The notes: a model not told the origin generated them from the letters alone. 64,000 nt of DNA from Solibacillus sp040274725 (GCA_040274725.1 JBEMAQ010000018.1:19834-83833), one strand, 5' to 3'. Positions 41,608 to 50,903 are shown, counted from the first letter of the stretch. A program made the numbers and translations.

Positions 41608-42112
41608 CGATTGACACGAGTTTGTCTCGTACGAAAACTTTCGTGACGATTTTTGCTGATAATTGTTAATAAAATGACCGAAAAATGTCGGAATTATAAA
41701 AATTTCTAAATATTAAGTTAAATAAAAGTCGGCAATAATGTAAGATGTGTAGTAGCTTTAAATTTGACTACTTTGTGAAACATACGCGGTTCTTTTTACA
41801 AAAGCTTAGCTTTTTATATGGTTTTTTCATTTATTTGACAGAAACGCGAAAGTTAGACAAGATGGTACAAAGTTAAGCAATTACTTATTGTAAAGCAAGA
41901 TTTTTCTGTTTTTTTAGTCGGAATGTGTATTTTTTTTGACATTTTGCGAGATTAAATTATTTTCATCTCAATTTAATTGTAGTAAACTGTAGTATGGTTA
42001 TACGAGCTACAGAGAAGATTGAAAATTAAGTAGGAATTTATTAGCTGAGTGTGACGAGCGCTCGAAAAAAGCTAAGTCTTTTCTGCAAATATAGGGAATA
42101 AGGAAGGTTATC
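41608..42112. other. Long AT-rich leader/promoter region of mqo
   Basis: 505 bp without a gene. It contains a TTGACA at 41936 and, close to mqo, a hairpin TTAGCT / AGCTAA (42041-42075) enclosing GAGCGCTC. A small stem ACGAAA / TTTCGT at about 41630 may end the upstream gene. The mqo message probably has a long untranslated leader. Confidence 0.4.
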
Positions 42113-43600
42113 ATGAGCAATAGAGAAACGACAAAAACAGACGTAATTTTAGTTGGCGCAGGGATTATGAGCGCGACTTTAGGAACAATGCTAAAAGAGT
42201 TAATGCCAGAATGGGACATTAAAGTGTACGAAAAGCTTGCAAAAGCAGGTGAAGAAAGTTCGAACGAATGGAACAACGCAGGTACTGGACATGCGGCACT
42301 TTGCGAACTGAACTATACGTCTCAAAAGTCGGATGGTTCTATTGATATTACAAAAGCAATTAATGTAAATGAGCAGTTCCAAGTTTCTGCACAATTTTGG
42401 TCATACCTTGTGAACCAAGGTAAAATCACAAACCCTAAAAACTTCATCATGCCATTACCGCATATGAGTATGGTACGCGGGGAAGATAACATTAACTATT
42501 TAAAGAAACGTTTTGAAGCGCTTTCAAACAATCCATTATTCAAAGGCATGGAATTTTCTGAGAATCACGAAGTATTAAAAGAATGGATGCCACTTGTAAT
42601 GCAGGACCGTCCAGCAACAGATAAAATCGCTGCGACAAAAATTGAGACAGGGACAGACGTAAACTTCGGTGAATTAACACGTATTTTAATGTCAAACCTT
42701 GAAAAAGACGGCGTAGAAGTAAACTACAAGCACGCGGTACACAAAATTAAACGTACACAAGATGGCTTATGGGAAGTGGGCATCCACGACGAGCAATCGG
42801 GTAAATTCAAATATGTAACATCGAAATTCTTATTCTTAGGTGCTGGTGGTGGTAGCCTTGAGTTACTACAAAAAACAGGCATTCCAGAAGCAAAACATAT
42901 CGGTGGTTTCCCAATCTCTGGTTTATTCTTAGTATGTAACAACCCAGAAATCGTGGAAAAACACCATGCGAAAATCTACGGGAAAGCAGCAGTTGGTGCA
43001 CCACCAATGTCTGTACCTCACTTAGATACACGCTACATCGACGGCAAAAAATCATTATTATTTGGACCATTCGCAGGCTTCTCTCCGAAGTTCTTGAAAA
43101 CTGGTTCAAACATGGATTTATTCGCGTCAATTAAAGGCCATAACTTATTCACATTACTTGCATGTGGTGCGAAAGAAATGCCACTAACAAAGTATTTAAT
43201 TCAACAAGTAATGCTGTCTCACGAAAACCGTGTTGCAGACTTACGTGACTTCATTCCAAATGCAAAAGCAGAAGATTGGGGCACAGTTGTTGCAGGTCAA
43301 CGTGTACAAGTAATTAAAGATACACCACAAGGTAAAGGTACATTACAGTTCGGTACAGAAGTAGTATCAGCTGCTGACGGTTCAGTTGCGGCACTGCTTG
43401 GTGCATCTCCAGGTGCATCAACTGCTGTACACGTAATGGTACAAGTATTAAATAAATGCTTCCCGAACAACATGAAAGAATGGGAGCCAAAGCTAAAAGA
43501 AATGATCCCATCATACGGTCAAAAATTAGTGGACAACCCAGCACTTCTTGAAGAAGTACATGCGGCGTCTGAAAAAGCTTTAGGTATTAAAAAAGCATAA
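42113..43600 (+). CDS. mqo: Malate:quinone oxidoreductase
   Basis: 495 residues, FAD-dependent peripheral membrane enzyme that oxidises malate to oxaloacetate and passes electrons to quinone. The FAD site is DVILVGAGIMSATLG near the N-terminus. NEWNNAGTGHAALCELNYT and FLFLGAGGGSLELLQKTGI are Mqo signatures, and the C-terminal SPGASTAVHVM closes the flavin site. Codon use is strongly biased, suggesting high expression. AATAAGGAAGGTTATC precedes the ATG. Monocistronic. Confidence 0.96.
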   Translation: MSNRETTKTDVILVGAGIMSATLGTMLKELMPEWDIKVYEKLAKAGEESSNEWNNAGTGHAALCELNYTSQKSDGSIDITKAINVNEQFQVSAQFWSYLVNQGKITNPKNFIMPLPHMSMVRGEDNINYLKKRFEALSNNPLFKGMEFSENHEVLKEWMPLVMQDRPATDKIAATKIETGTDVNFGELTRILMSNLEKDGVEVNYKHAVHKIKRTQDGLWEVGIHDEQSGKFKYVTSKFLFLGAGGGSLELLQKTGIPEAKHIGGFPISGLFLVCNNPEIVEKHHAKIYGKAAVGAPPMSVPHLDTRYIDGKKSLLFGPFAGFSPKFLKTGSNMDLFASIKGHNLFTLLACGAKEMPLTKYLIQQVMLSHENRVADLRDFIPNAKAEDWGTVVAGQRVQVIKDTPQGKGTLQFGTEVVSAADGSVAALLGASPGASTAVHVMVQVLNKCFPNNMKEWEPKLKEMIPSYGQKLVDNPALLEEVHAASEKALGIKKA

Positions 43601-43620
43601 TTAAAATGACGTTACAACGA

Positions 43621-43659
43621 GCTACATCAAAGGTTTTTACTTTTGATGTAGCTTTTTTT
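43621..43659 (+). terminator. mqo terminator
   Basis: GCTACATCAAA / TTTGATGTAGC, perfect 11 bp, then seven T. Confidence 0.9.
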
Positions 43660-43676
43660 ATAGGGGGGAAACGGGC

Positions 43677-44162
43677 ATGGAAATTCGTGTATATGAAGAT
43701 AAGTTTCAGCAACAAGTAGTGGATTTGATTTTGTCTATTCAGCAACAGGAATACAATATTCAAATTACAAAGGAAGACCAGCCGGATTTACTAGACATAT
43801 CCTCTTTTTATCAGCGTGGAAATGGTGAGTTTTGGGTAGCGCTTCATGAGGACCTCGTCGTTGGGACGATTAGTTTGCTTGATATCGGGAATGGACAACT
43901 AGCGCTTCGGAAAATGTTTGTTAATAAAAACTACCGAGGGCCGTCGCATAAAGTTGCACAGCAATTATTAAATGTAGCCCTGACGCATGCGCGTGTAACA
44001 GCTGTTAATGAAATTTATTTAGGAACGACACCTGAATTTAAAGCAGCACAGCGTTTTTATGAAAAGAATGGCTTTCAATCAATATTAAAGGAACAGCTAC
44101 CAGAAGCATTTCCGATTGTGCATGTTGATCGTCATTTTTACGTGTATATTTTAGCAGAGTAG
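43677..44162 (+). CDS. GNAT-family N-acetyltransferase
   Basis: 161 residues. GNAT fold: the central strand VVGTISLLDIGNGQLALRKM, an acetyl-CoA loop reading RGPSHKVAQQLL (a variant of the usual R/QxxGxG/A) and the C-terminal AAQRFYEKNGF. The substrate is unknown. TAGGGGGGAAACGGGC precedes the ATG. Close relatives act on small metabolites or MarR fusions; neither is implied by context. Confidence 0.85.
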   Translation: MEIRVYEDKFQQQVVDLILSIQQQEYNIQITKEDQPDLLDISSFYQRGNGEFWVALHEDLVVGTISLLDIGNGQLALRKMFVNKNYRGPSHKVAQQLLNVALTHARVTAVNEIYLGTTPEFKAAQRFYEKNGFQSILKEQLPEAFPIVHVDRHFYVYILAE

Positions 44163-44228
44163 TTTCTTTTAACGAGGGATGTTGTAATGGTACGATAAAG
44201 AAAACAGTTTTGTTGGTGGGGGATTTTT

Positions 44229-44843
44229 ATGTTTAAAGAGCAATTAAAAGGTAAATTAGCGAAAGGTCAGCCATTATTTATCGGAGAGGACGAAGCGTTT
44301 CGCTCAGCGGTGTTAATTCCGCTTGTACAAGTAGACGGGGCCTGGCATGTATTGTTTGAGGTGCGTGCGTTTAATATGCGCAAGCAGCCGGGCGATATTA
44401 GCTTTCCGGGAGGGAAAATTGACCAAGCAGATGCATCACCGTGTCATGCGGCACTGCGCGAGACGTTTGAGGAGCTCGGTGTAGAGCAGGAAACGGTGCA
44501 ATTACTTGGCGAATTAAGCCCTTACGTTGTGTCACCGAACTTTGTTGTGTATCCATTTGTGGGCGTGATTGATATGGAGCAGCTGAAAAATATTAATAAA
44601 GATGAAGTAGATGAAGTATTTACCGTGCCTTTAGAATGGCTATTAGAGTATACGCCATATGTCCATATGATCTCAGTAGATCCCCAACCAAGTGAGGATT
44701 TCCCGTTTGAAAAAATTATGAATGGGGAGAAATATCAGTGGCGTGGTCGCCAAATGGAAGAGTGGTTTTATGAATATGGCGACTACACGATTTGGGGATT
44801 AACAGCGCGTATTTTAAAATATTTTTTATCACGTATTCAATAA
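44229..44843 (+). CDS. Nudix coenzyme A pyrophosphatase-like enzyme
   Basis: 204 residues. The family motif before the Nudix box, RAFNMRKQPGDISFPGGK, is diagnostic of the CoA diphosphatase (NudL/PCD1, UPF0035) branch. The Nudix core ALRETFEELGV follows. Expected reaction: CoA or its derivatives to 3',5'-ADP and phosphopantetheine. GGTGGGGGATTTTT precedes the ATG. Monocistronic with a terminator. Confidence 0.9.
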   Translation: MFKEQLKGKLAKGQPLFIGEDEAFRSAVLIPLVQVDGAWHVLFEVRAFNMRKQPGDISFPGGKIDQADASPCHAALRETFEELGVEQETVQLLGELSPYVVSPNFVVYPFVGVIDMEQLKNINKDEVDEVFTVPLEWLLEYTPYVHMISVDPQPSEDFPFEKIMNGEKYQWRGRQMEEWFYEYGDYTIWGLTARILKYFLSRIQ

Positions 44844-44850
44844 AATGGAC

Positions 44851-44886
44851 AAAGGCTACACCCAATTGTATTAGGTGTAGCCTTTA
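44851..44886 (+). terminator. Terminator of the Nudix gene
   Basis: AAAGGCTACACC / GGTGTAGCCTTT, perfect 12 bp. Confidence 0.8.
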
Positions 44887-44915
44887 GTAATTACTGGAAT
44901 TCATTTGTAAGCTCC

Positions 44916-45023
44916 TTAAATGTCGTTGTCGTCAAAATTGTCTAAATTAAAGAAATCCTCGTCGTCTTCGTAAAGGTAAGCTAAATCATTTTCGTCTGTG
45001 CCTAAGTAAGTATAATTCGTCAT
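44916..45023 (-). CDS. Small acidic protein, 35 residues
   Basis: Begins MTNYTYLGTDENDLAYLYED and ends in a run of Asp, Asn and Phe. It is extremely acidic. AAAAGGAG lies 10 bases upstream of the ATG at 45023. An overlapping frame starting at ATG 45030 is Arg-rich and less likely. Not recognised; expression is unproven. Confidence 0.45.
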   Translation of the reverse strand: MTNYTYLGTDENDLAYLYEDDEDFFNLDNFDDNDI

Positions 45024-45298
45024 CTCGCATCAGCTCCTTTTCATCATTATACATTATTCTGAAAATTCTGCAATAAAAAAGTTTTTTGTCGAGGAAATGG
45101 ATGTTCATTAGGATAACGCTGTATTTTATCCTGTTGAAACGTATTAAGGGAAAGGACTGTCCAAAATTTTCATGCATGTTTTCATACATTTGCTACCTAA
45201 ATTTATGTGAGTTATGATGTTGCGGCAGTTCGGGTTCGTATTTTGATGAGAAAATGCGTATAATTTAATTAATAACGTTTTGAAATGGAGTAATTCGC

Positions 45299-45655
45299 AT
45301 GACAACATTTAGCTTTCGATTATTTGGTGGCTACAAAGTAACAATCAATGAAAAAGATATGACGATTCATTATAATGGCGAGAAGTTTTGGATTTTTACA
45401 AAAGCAAAGCCACGTACAAAAACCATCGCGTTCGCCGATATTTTGCGTGTTGATTATAAGGAATCGGGTATGACATTTGGCTATGTGCGTCTGATTACAA
45501 AAGAAAATGAGGCATATATAAGCAGTAGCTATGTGGCAGAGCATGATGAAAACGCCTTTATGGTGGAAAAGGATGAGCTTGTCCCGCTAAATGAAGTATT
45601 AGATTTACTAAAAAAACGCTGCAAAACAATTGAATTTGAACATCTGAAAGCTTAG
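45299..45655 (+). CDS. Hypothetical PH-like domain protein
   Basis: 118 residues, strand-rich: FSFRLFGGYKVTINEKDMTI, then KTIAFADILRVDYKE and FGYVRLITKENEAYIS, ending in a helix (NEVLDLLKKRC). The alternating strands and final helix resemble bacterial PH-like domains, but I cannot name a family with certainty. ATG with TGGAGTAATTCGC upstream. Monocistronic. Confidence 0.6.
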   Translation: MTTFSFRLFGGYKVTINEKDMTIHYNGEKFWIFTKAKPRTKTIAFADILRVDYKESGMTFGYVRLITKENEAYISSSYVAEHDENAFMVEKDELVPLNEVLDLLKKRCKTIEFEHLKA

Positions 45656-45740
45656 CCGCCGTGCTGAGCTTTTATTTGTTAAGGAAACTATAGATTTTCG
45701 CATTATGGATAAGTTAAGGCAAAGTTCACTTTACGTCCAG

Positions 45741-45849
45741 GCTAAAGCGCCAGCCCCTCGAGGTCGCTTCAATCCCTCGGGTGAAAGTAAAGAACGCACT
45801 TTCACTTCGGGCTCTCCAGCGCTTGTCGGGGCTAAGCAGGCGCTTTAGC
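45741..45849. repeat. Large palindromic intergenic element
   Basis: The ends GCTAAAGCGCC (45741-45751) and GGCGCTTTAGC (45839-45849) are exact complements. Inside them AGCCCC (45752-45757) pairs with GGGGCT (45828-45833). The core contains a hairpin GTGAAAGT / ACTTTCAC (45781-45805) and CGAG / CTCG. It is much more GC-rich than its surroundings. I recall similar elements (AGCGCC-AGCCCCTCGAG ... TCGGGGCT) between genes of many Bacillales genomes. No second copy lies in this window. Confidence 0.7.
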
Positions 45850-45921
45850 GCTTTTGTTCTTTTTGTGCAGGAATTTTATGTGAAAAAAGCGAATTATGTC
45901 GTTACAAAGGGGGCGATGTAG

Positions 45922-47571
45922 TTGCATTATGATGTCATTGTGATAGGAGCGGGATTAGCAGGCTTAACAGCTGTTTGTGAGCTAGTTGATGTAGGAAAGC
46001 GTGTGTTAGTTGTCGACCAGGAAAATGAGCAGTCCATTGGTGGGCAGGCTTTTTGGTCGTTTGGGGGTTTGTTTTTGGTAGATTCACCGGAACAAAGAAG
46101 GCTCGGTATTAAGGATAGTCATGCACTTGCTTGGCAAGATTGGCTCGGGACGGCAGGATTTGACCGACTAGAGGATGAGGATGCATGGGGCTACAAATGG
46201 GCAAAGGCGTATGTGGAGTTTGCGGCAGGCGAGAAGTATAGCTGGTTAAAATCAAAGGGGATTTCCTTTTTTCCTGTCGTTGGTTGGGCAGAACGTGGCG
46301 GCTCTCTTGCAGGGGGCCATGGCAACTCAGTTCCACGCTTTCATATTGTGTGGGGGACAGGGCCGGGACTTGTTGAGCCGTTTGCCAAACAGGTGCTTAG
46401 TGCAAGGAATCGTGGCAAACTGGATTATAAGCCGCGTCATCAAGTGACGGAGCTTGTGACGAGTGGGGGCCGTGTTGTTGGGGTGCGCGGTAATGTGCTA
46501 GAGCCGTGTAATGTAGCGCGGGGCAAGGAAAGTTCGCGTGTTGCTATCGGCGAATTTTCGCATACAGCGGATGCGGTTGTTGTCGCAAGCGGCGGTATTG
46601 GTGCTGATGCGGAGCTTGTGCGTAAAAACTGGCCGTCGCGTCTTGGTAATCCGCCACAATTTATGGTACAGGGCGTACCGAGTTATGTGGATGGTAAAAT
46701 GCTTGCGATTGCAGAAAATGCAGGTGGGCGCATCGTAAACCGTGACCGGATGTGGCATTATACGGAAGGGTTACGCAACTGGGACCCTATTTGGCACAAT
46801 CATGGTATCCGTATTTTACCAGGTCCTTCGTCTTTATGGCTTGATGCAGAAGGGAATCGTTTCCCTGCACCGAATTTCCCAGGTTTTGATACATTGAGCA
46901 CGCTAGAGGCAATTCAAAAAACAGGCTATGACTATTCGTGGTTTATTTTGACGGAAAAAATGATTGAAAAAGAATTTGCCTTATCGGGTAGTGAGCAAAA
47001 TTTAGATTTGACGAATAAAAGTATCATCGATGTGTTAAAGCGCGTGTTGCCAGGACCACCGCCATCTGTGCAGGCATTTAAAGAGCATGGGGAGGATTTT
47101 GTGATTGCTTATAGCTTGAAGGAACTTGTAGATGGGATGAATAAGCTAATTGGGATCGAGCGTTTTGATTTTATGAAAATAAAGGAGCAGGTACTTGCAC
47201 GTGACCGTGAAATTGATAATACATTTACGAAAGATGCGCAAATTACAGCACTACATGTAGCGCGCAATTATATCGGAGATAAGCTTATTCGTGCGGCTAC
47301 ACCACATAAATTGCTCGATCCGAAGGCTGGTCCACTTATTGCGGTGCGCCTTAATATTTTAACGCGTAAAACATTAGGCGGTTTGCAAACGAATTTAAAT
47401 GGACAAGTATTAAATGAGCACGGCGAGTGTGTGGAAGGTTTGTTCGCGGCAGGTGAGGTATGCGGCTTTGGCGGTGGCGGGGTGCACGGCTATCGCTCGC
47501 TTGAAGGAACATTTGTTGGGGGCTGTTTATTTACAGGACGACAGCTTGGGCGTTATTTAGCAGGACAATAA
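45922..47571 (+). CDS. FAD-binding dehydrogenase (COG3573/flavocytochrome-c-like)
   Basis: 549 residues. The N-terminal dinucleotide fold is YDVIVIGAGLAGLTAVCEL and the C-terminal FAD closure is GLFAAGEVCGFGGGG followed by GYRSLEGTF. The inserted substrate domain and GGQAFWSFGGLF match the fumarate reductase/ketosteroid dehydrogenase superfamily, in the branch annotated only as predicted oxidoreductase. TTG start after AAAGGGGGCGATG. Monocistronic. The substrate is unknown. Confidence 0.85.
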   Translation: MHYDVIVIGAGLAGLTAVCELVDVGKRVLVVDQENEQSIGGQAFWSFGGLFLVDSPEQRRLGIKDSHALAWQDWLGTAGFDRLEDEDAWGYKWAKAYVEFAAGEKYSWLKSKGISFFPVVGWAERGGSLAGGHGNSVPRFHIVWGTGPGLVEPFAKQVLSARNRGKLDYKPRHQVTELVTSGGRVVGVRGNVLEPCNVARGKESSRVAIGEFSHTADAVVVASGGIGADAELVRKNWPSRLGNPPQFMVQGVPSYVDGKMLAIAENAGGRIVNRDRMWHYTEGLRNWDPIWHNHGIRILPGPSSLWLDAEGNRFPAPNFPGFDTLSTLEAIQKTGYDYSWFILTEKMIEKEFALSGSEQNLDLTNKSIIDVLKRVLPGPPPSVQAFKEHGEDFVIAYSLKELVDGMNKLIGIERFDFMKIKEQVLARDREIDNTFTKDAQITALHVARNYIGDKLIRAATPHKLLDPKAGPLIAVRLNILTRKTLGGLQTNLNGQVLNEHGECVEGLFAAGEVCGFGGGGVHGYRSLEGTFVGGCLFTGRQLGRYLAGQ

Positions 47572-47594
47572 GAAAAGACATTTCATCGCTAGCG

Positions 47595-47888
47595 CTAGAA
47601 AAGAAACAAGTATTTAAAAATGAGTGCGATGAGTATGCAAGGAAGACCGACGAATAATGTGATGCGAATTGTACGGAGGCGCTCGTCGCGGTCCTTTTTG
47701 TTTTCTGTTGCATAATTTGCATGTGTGCGGTCGCCGTTTACAACTGCTCTTGAAAGCGCGATGACTGCTACGCCAAATAAGAGCCCAATGCCACCTGTAA
47801 TAGTTGCAATGTACTCGGTCCCGAAGACAATCGCGGTCATCAAGGCAATACTTAAAGCAAATATTAGCCCCATTAACAAGTTTTTCAT
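47595..47888 (-). CDS. DUF5316-like membrane protein
   Basis: 97 residues with three membrane helices: NLLMGLIFALSIALMTAIVF, a second Gly-rich one, and a C-terminal helix. A polar loop (NGDRTHANYATENKKDRDER) is characteristic of DUF5316. The ATG at 47888 follows AAAGGTGG; a GTG at 47900 is within that site. Convergent with the preceding dehydrogenase gene and divergent from the esterase. Function unknown. Confidence 0.65.
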   Translation of the reverse strand: MKNLLMGLIFALSIALMTAIVFGTEYIATITGGIGLLFGVAVIALSRAVVNGDRTHANYATENKKDRDERLRTIRITLFVGLPCILIALIFKYLFLF

Positions 47889-48030
47889 GTCGCATTCCAC
47901 CTTTCTTTTGCCACTCTCCGCATTTGTGGCACGGAAAGATTCAATGAATGAATTGAAAATGGTGCTTTTTATTTCGGGAAAATAATATATGCTATTATTA
48001 ATAGAACAAATGTATGAAGGGGCGAATATT

Positions 48031-48780
48031 TTGGCGCTAAGTCCAGTGAAAGATATTTATTTACCGGCAGGAGAAGAGGCGGTTCTCCTGTTACATAGCT
48101 TTACGAGTAACGCAAATGAGATGCGCAAATTAGCGACGGGCCTACATGCGAAAGGCTATACATGTTATGCACCGAATTTGGCAGGGCACGGTTTTGGACC
48201 AAATCATTTATTTGCGACAACAATGGAGGATGTATTTGCCGGTGCTGAAGCCGCTGTAAAAACGCTCGTACAGTACGGAATGAAGCAAATTTACATTGTT
48301 GGGCAGTCACTTGGAGGCGTGCTCGCACTTCATCTAGCCAAGCGTTTTGAGGCGTGCAAGGCAATTGGGATTATTTCTTCTCCTGTGATTGAGCGTTCCA
48401 TCACGGATTTAGCGATGCGTGTACAACATTTTTCGAATCACTTTTTAACGGTTGCTGGTATAGTTGAGGAGGAAAAACAGGCATTTTTAGCCGAGCATTT
48501 CCCGCGCCCAACAGAAAAATTAGTAGCTCTGCAGCAATTTATTGTGGAGGCAGGTCATAAACTAGATACAGTAGACCAACCAATCTTTTTAGCAAAAGGT
48601 CTGCTTGATGACGTGGATTTTCATGAAAGCATTGATTTGATTGAAGTGTCTGTATCAAGTAATTTAATTGTTAAAAAGGAATATCCGCAAAGTGGGCATT
48701 TAATTACGTTAGGAAAAGAGCGTGAGCAGCTACAGCAAGACATACTTGCGTTTTTAGAGGCAATCAAAGCGCCTGTTTAA
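48031..48780 (+). CDS. Carboxylesterase, Est30-like alpha/beta hydrolase
   Basis: 249 residues. The oxyanion motif AVLLLHSFTSNANEM is followed by the cap segment GYTCYAPNLAGHG. The nucleophile elbow is GQSLGG with Ser intact, the acid is probably in KGLLDDVDF and the His in QSGHLI. Est30/YvaK-type enzymes cleave short-chain esters. TTG 48031 follows GAAGGGG and gives the family's usual N-terminus; upstream ATGs at 47989 and 48010 have weaker sites. The zinc-ribbon gene follows after 14 bp. Confidence 0.85.
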   Translation: MALSPVKDIYLPAGEEAVLLLHSFTSNANEMRKLATGLHAKGYTCYAPNLAGHGFGPNHLFATTMEDVFAGAEAAVKTLVQYGMKQIYIVGQSLGGVLALHLAKRFEACKAIGIISSPVIERSITDLAMRVQHFSNHFLTVAGIVEEEKQAFLAEHFPRPTEKLVALQQFIVEAGHKLDTVDQPIFLAKGLLDDVDFHESIDLIEVSVSSNLIVKKEYPQSGHLITLGKEREQLQQDILAFLEAIKAPV

Positions 48781-48794
48781 AGGAGTGGAGCAGC

Positions 48795-49157
48795 ATGACA
48801 CGATGTATAAAATGTGGAAATGAAAGTGGGCAAGGGCAAGTAGTTTGTCAGAACTGTAGCAGTCCCATTGTGCAGGATGAGGGGAAGAAATGTCCGTTTT
48901 GTGAGACGCATTGTGGGCCGTTTGCGAAGGTATGTAGTAGCTGTGGTCATCCGCTTTTTGGCCAACCGGACAAAGCAAGCACAGGACAAAATATGTCTGC
49001 CAAAAATAATGTTATCCAGTTTGACGTGAAAAAGCTAAAGAGAAAAAAGGCGAAGCAGATAAAGAAACAGCGTCCCCCTAAAAAAATTGGCACAATCATT
49101 TTATGGTGTGTGATGGTTGTGCTGTTTGTTCTCGGTGTCCTTTCAATGTTTTTATAG
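48795..49157 (+). CDS. Double zinc-ribbon membrane protein
   Basis: 120 residues. Two zinc-binding units are seen, CIKCGN...CQNC and CPFCETHC...CSSC, each with paired Cys. A very basic linker (KKLKRKKAKQIKKQRPPKK) precedes one C-terminal membrane helix. GGAGTGGAGCAGC precedes the ATG, and it is likely cotranscribed with the esterase. Function unknown. Confidence 0.72.
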   Translation: MTRCIKCGNESGQGQVVCQNCSSPIVQDEGKKCPFCETHCGPFAKVCSSCGHPLFGQPDKASTGQNMSAKNNVIQFDVKKLKRKKAKQIKKQRPPKKIGTIILWCVMVVLFVLGVLSMFL

Positions 49158-49313
49158 AATGGCGCGATTTGCGTCATTCTTTTATTTTGCATGTTGGAAA
49201 GTCCTTATTTTACATGGGTAAAACAGGAAGAAATACGCAATTTACTTCATCCGCTAGACGCTAGCTAGTGAAGTTGCGATAATAATAGATAAAGATTGGT
49301 GGAAGGAGATGTA

Positions 49314-50903
49314 ATGATGAAGTATAAAAAAACAATGGTTTCGACATTAGTAGCGCTTAGTCTATTTGTTGCTCCGCTAGCAAGCAATGCGCAATTTACG
49401 GATGTACCAGACAATGCGAGCTATAAAGATGCAGTAAATAAGCTTGTGAAATATAAGGTGCTTGGTGGTTATAGCGACGGCACGTTTAAGCCGCACGCGT
49501 CTGTTACACGTGCACAGGCTGCATCAATTATGGCAAAGGCATTAGCGCTTGATTTGAGTCGGGTGCAAGCACCTGGGTTTAAGGATGTTCTTGAAACAAA
49601 TGGTCATTATGCGGCCATTGCCAAATTAACAGAGTTAGGTGTGTTCTCAAAAGCAGAGAAGTTTAACCCAAATAGTCCCATTACGCGTGTGCAAATGGCG
49701 AAAATGCTTGTGGAGGCATTTGATTTAAAATCAGAAGCGTTGCAAACATTTTCTGATGTGAAAAAGACGGATTGGTATTATGAGCCGGTTGGTGTACTTG
49801 GTGCGCTAAAGATTACGCGTAATGCCGAGAAGTTTGAGCCTGCTGGTCTTGTGACGCGTGCCCATTTTGCGACGTTTGTGGAACGTGTCATTACGATGAA
49901 GCGTGCGGACGGTTTGGCGGATCGATGGGATACGTGGGGCATGTGGGATGAGCGCGGCATCATTGCACCACTTGTAGAGCAACCTGTGAAACAACCGGAA
50001 AAAAAGCCAGAGCAACCCGTTGTTTCACCGGCTGAGCCCGTAAAAGAAACAAATAAAGAAGTAAAAGAAATGGTTCAACGGCTAAAGACAATGACGGGTG
50101 AACTAGCGGATGTCAAAGAGGATGTTGAGGACGCGCTAGAGGACTTGCAAAAAACGATTGAAAAAGAGAAAAAGCAAAAGACCATTGATGCTGCCAAAAA
50201 AGAGCTCAGTGAGCAACTACAGCAGTTAGACAAGCAACTTACACGCGCGAATGCATTAACCGAGCAAGCGGCCGCGTTTGATGACGTGGAAGTGAGTCAG
50301 CAGCTTGACAATTTACGTGCTGAAATACGCCGCGCAACAAAGGTAGCGACAGAAAGCTACGCGGATACATTCGACAAGGACTATTATGAGGAGCGCTTCG
50401 AGGACGCGGCGGATGATTTAGCAGATGCGGTGAAGGCTGCGAAAAAAGGGCTGGATAATAAATCATTTACTAGCTTAAAAAAGGCGCATCAAGAGTTAAC
50501 GAAGCAAATTCAGGCAGCAGAGTATGCACGTGAACTATATAAAGATTCAAATGTAAAAGTATTGCAGGACGCAGATCGTAGTGTAGCGGATGCCATTAAG
50601 GAAGCGGAAGATGTATTAAAGCAGTCCGAATCATGGTTTGAAGAGCGTCTAAGTGACCAGTTTAGTAATTTTAAAGGGTTATTTAAGGATGCGCTCCGTG
50701 AACTAGATCAGGCTGTTGATGACGGCAAGAACAGCAAAATTTATGATGCGAAAGAAAACGTAGAGCGCATTGTAAAAAATGCACAGAAGGTTGTAGATGA
50801 TTACAATGAGCTAATGTTTGACGGCATCGAAAAAGACAAAACAAGGCTCCAAAAAGAAATTGATGACGCGAAAAAGGAACTCCGTAACGCGGATAAAAAA
50901 TAG
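49314..50903 (+). CDS. S-layer-homology (SLH) surface protein with long coiled-coil tail
   Basis: 529 residues, secreted. A signal peptide (KKTMVSTLVALSLFVAPLA) is followed by three SLH modules (about residues 25-200; AQFTDVPDNASYKDAVNKLV, then GFKDVLETNGHYAAIAKLTE and FSDVKKTDWYYEPVGVL) that anchor proteins to pyruvylated wall polymers. A Pro/Glu linker (EQPVKQPEKKPEQPV) leads to about 280 residues of Lys/Glu/Ala/Asp-rich coiled coil. ATG 49314 behind GGAAGGAGATGT is used; ATG 49317 is equally possible. Its external partner is unknown. Confidence 0.9.
   Translation: MMKYKKTMVSTLVALSLFVAPLASNAQFTDVPDNASYKDAVNKLVKYKVLGGYSDGTFKPHASVTRAQAASIMAKALALDLSRVQAPGFKDVLETNGHYAAIAKLTELGVFSKAEKFNPNSPITRVQMAKMLVEAFDLKSEALQTFSDVKKTDWYYEPVGVLGALKITRNAEKFEPAGLVTRAHFATFVERVITMKRADGLADRWDTWGMWDERGIIAPLVEQPVKQPEKKPEQPVVSPAEPVKETNKEVKEMVQRLKTMTGELADVKEDVEDALEDLQKTIEKEKKQKTIDAAKKELSEQLQQLDKQLTRANALTEQAAAFDDVEVSQQLDNLRAEIRRATKVATESYADTFDKDYYEERFEDAADDLADAVKAAKKGLDNKSFTSLKKAHQELTKQIQAAEYARELYKDSNVKVLQDADRSVADAIKEAEDVLKQSESWFEERLSDQFSNFKGLFKDALRELDQAVDDGKNSKIYDAKENVERIVKNAQKVVDDYNELMFDGIEKDKTRLQKEIDDAKKELRNADKK

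Noticed and set aside
24270..45895. Recurring GCAGGAATT and GTGAAAAAAGCG words near 24275-24310 and 45868-45893
   Set aside because: Short, AT-rich words in different order; chance similarity cannot be excluded.
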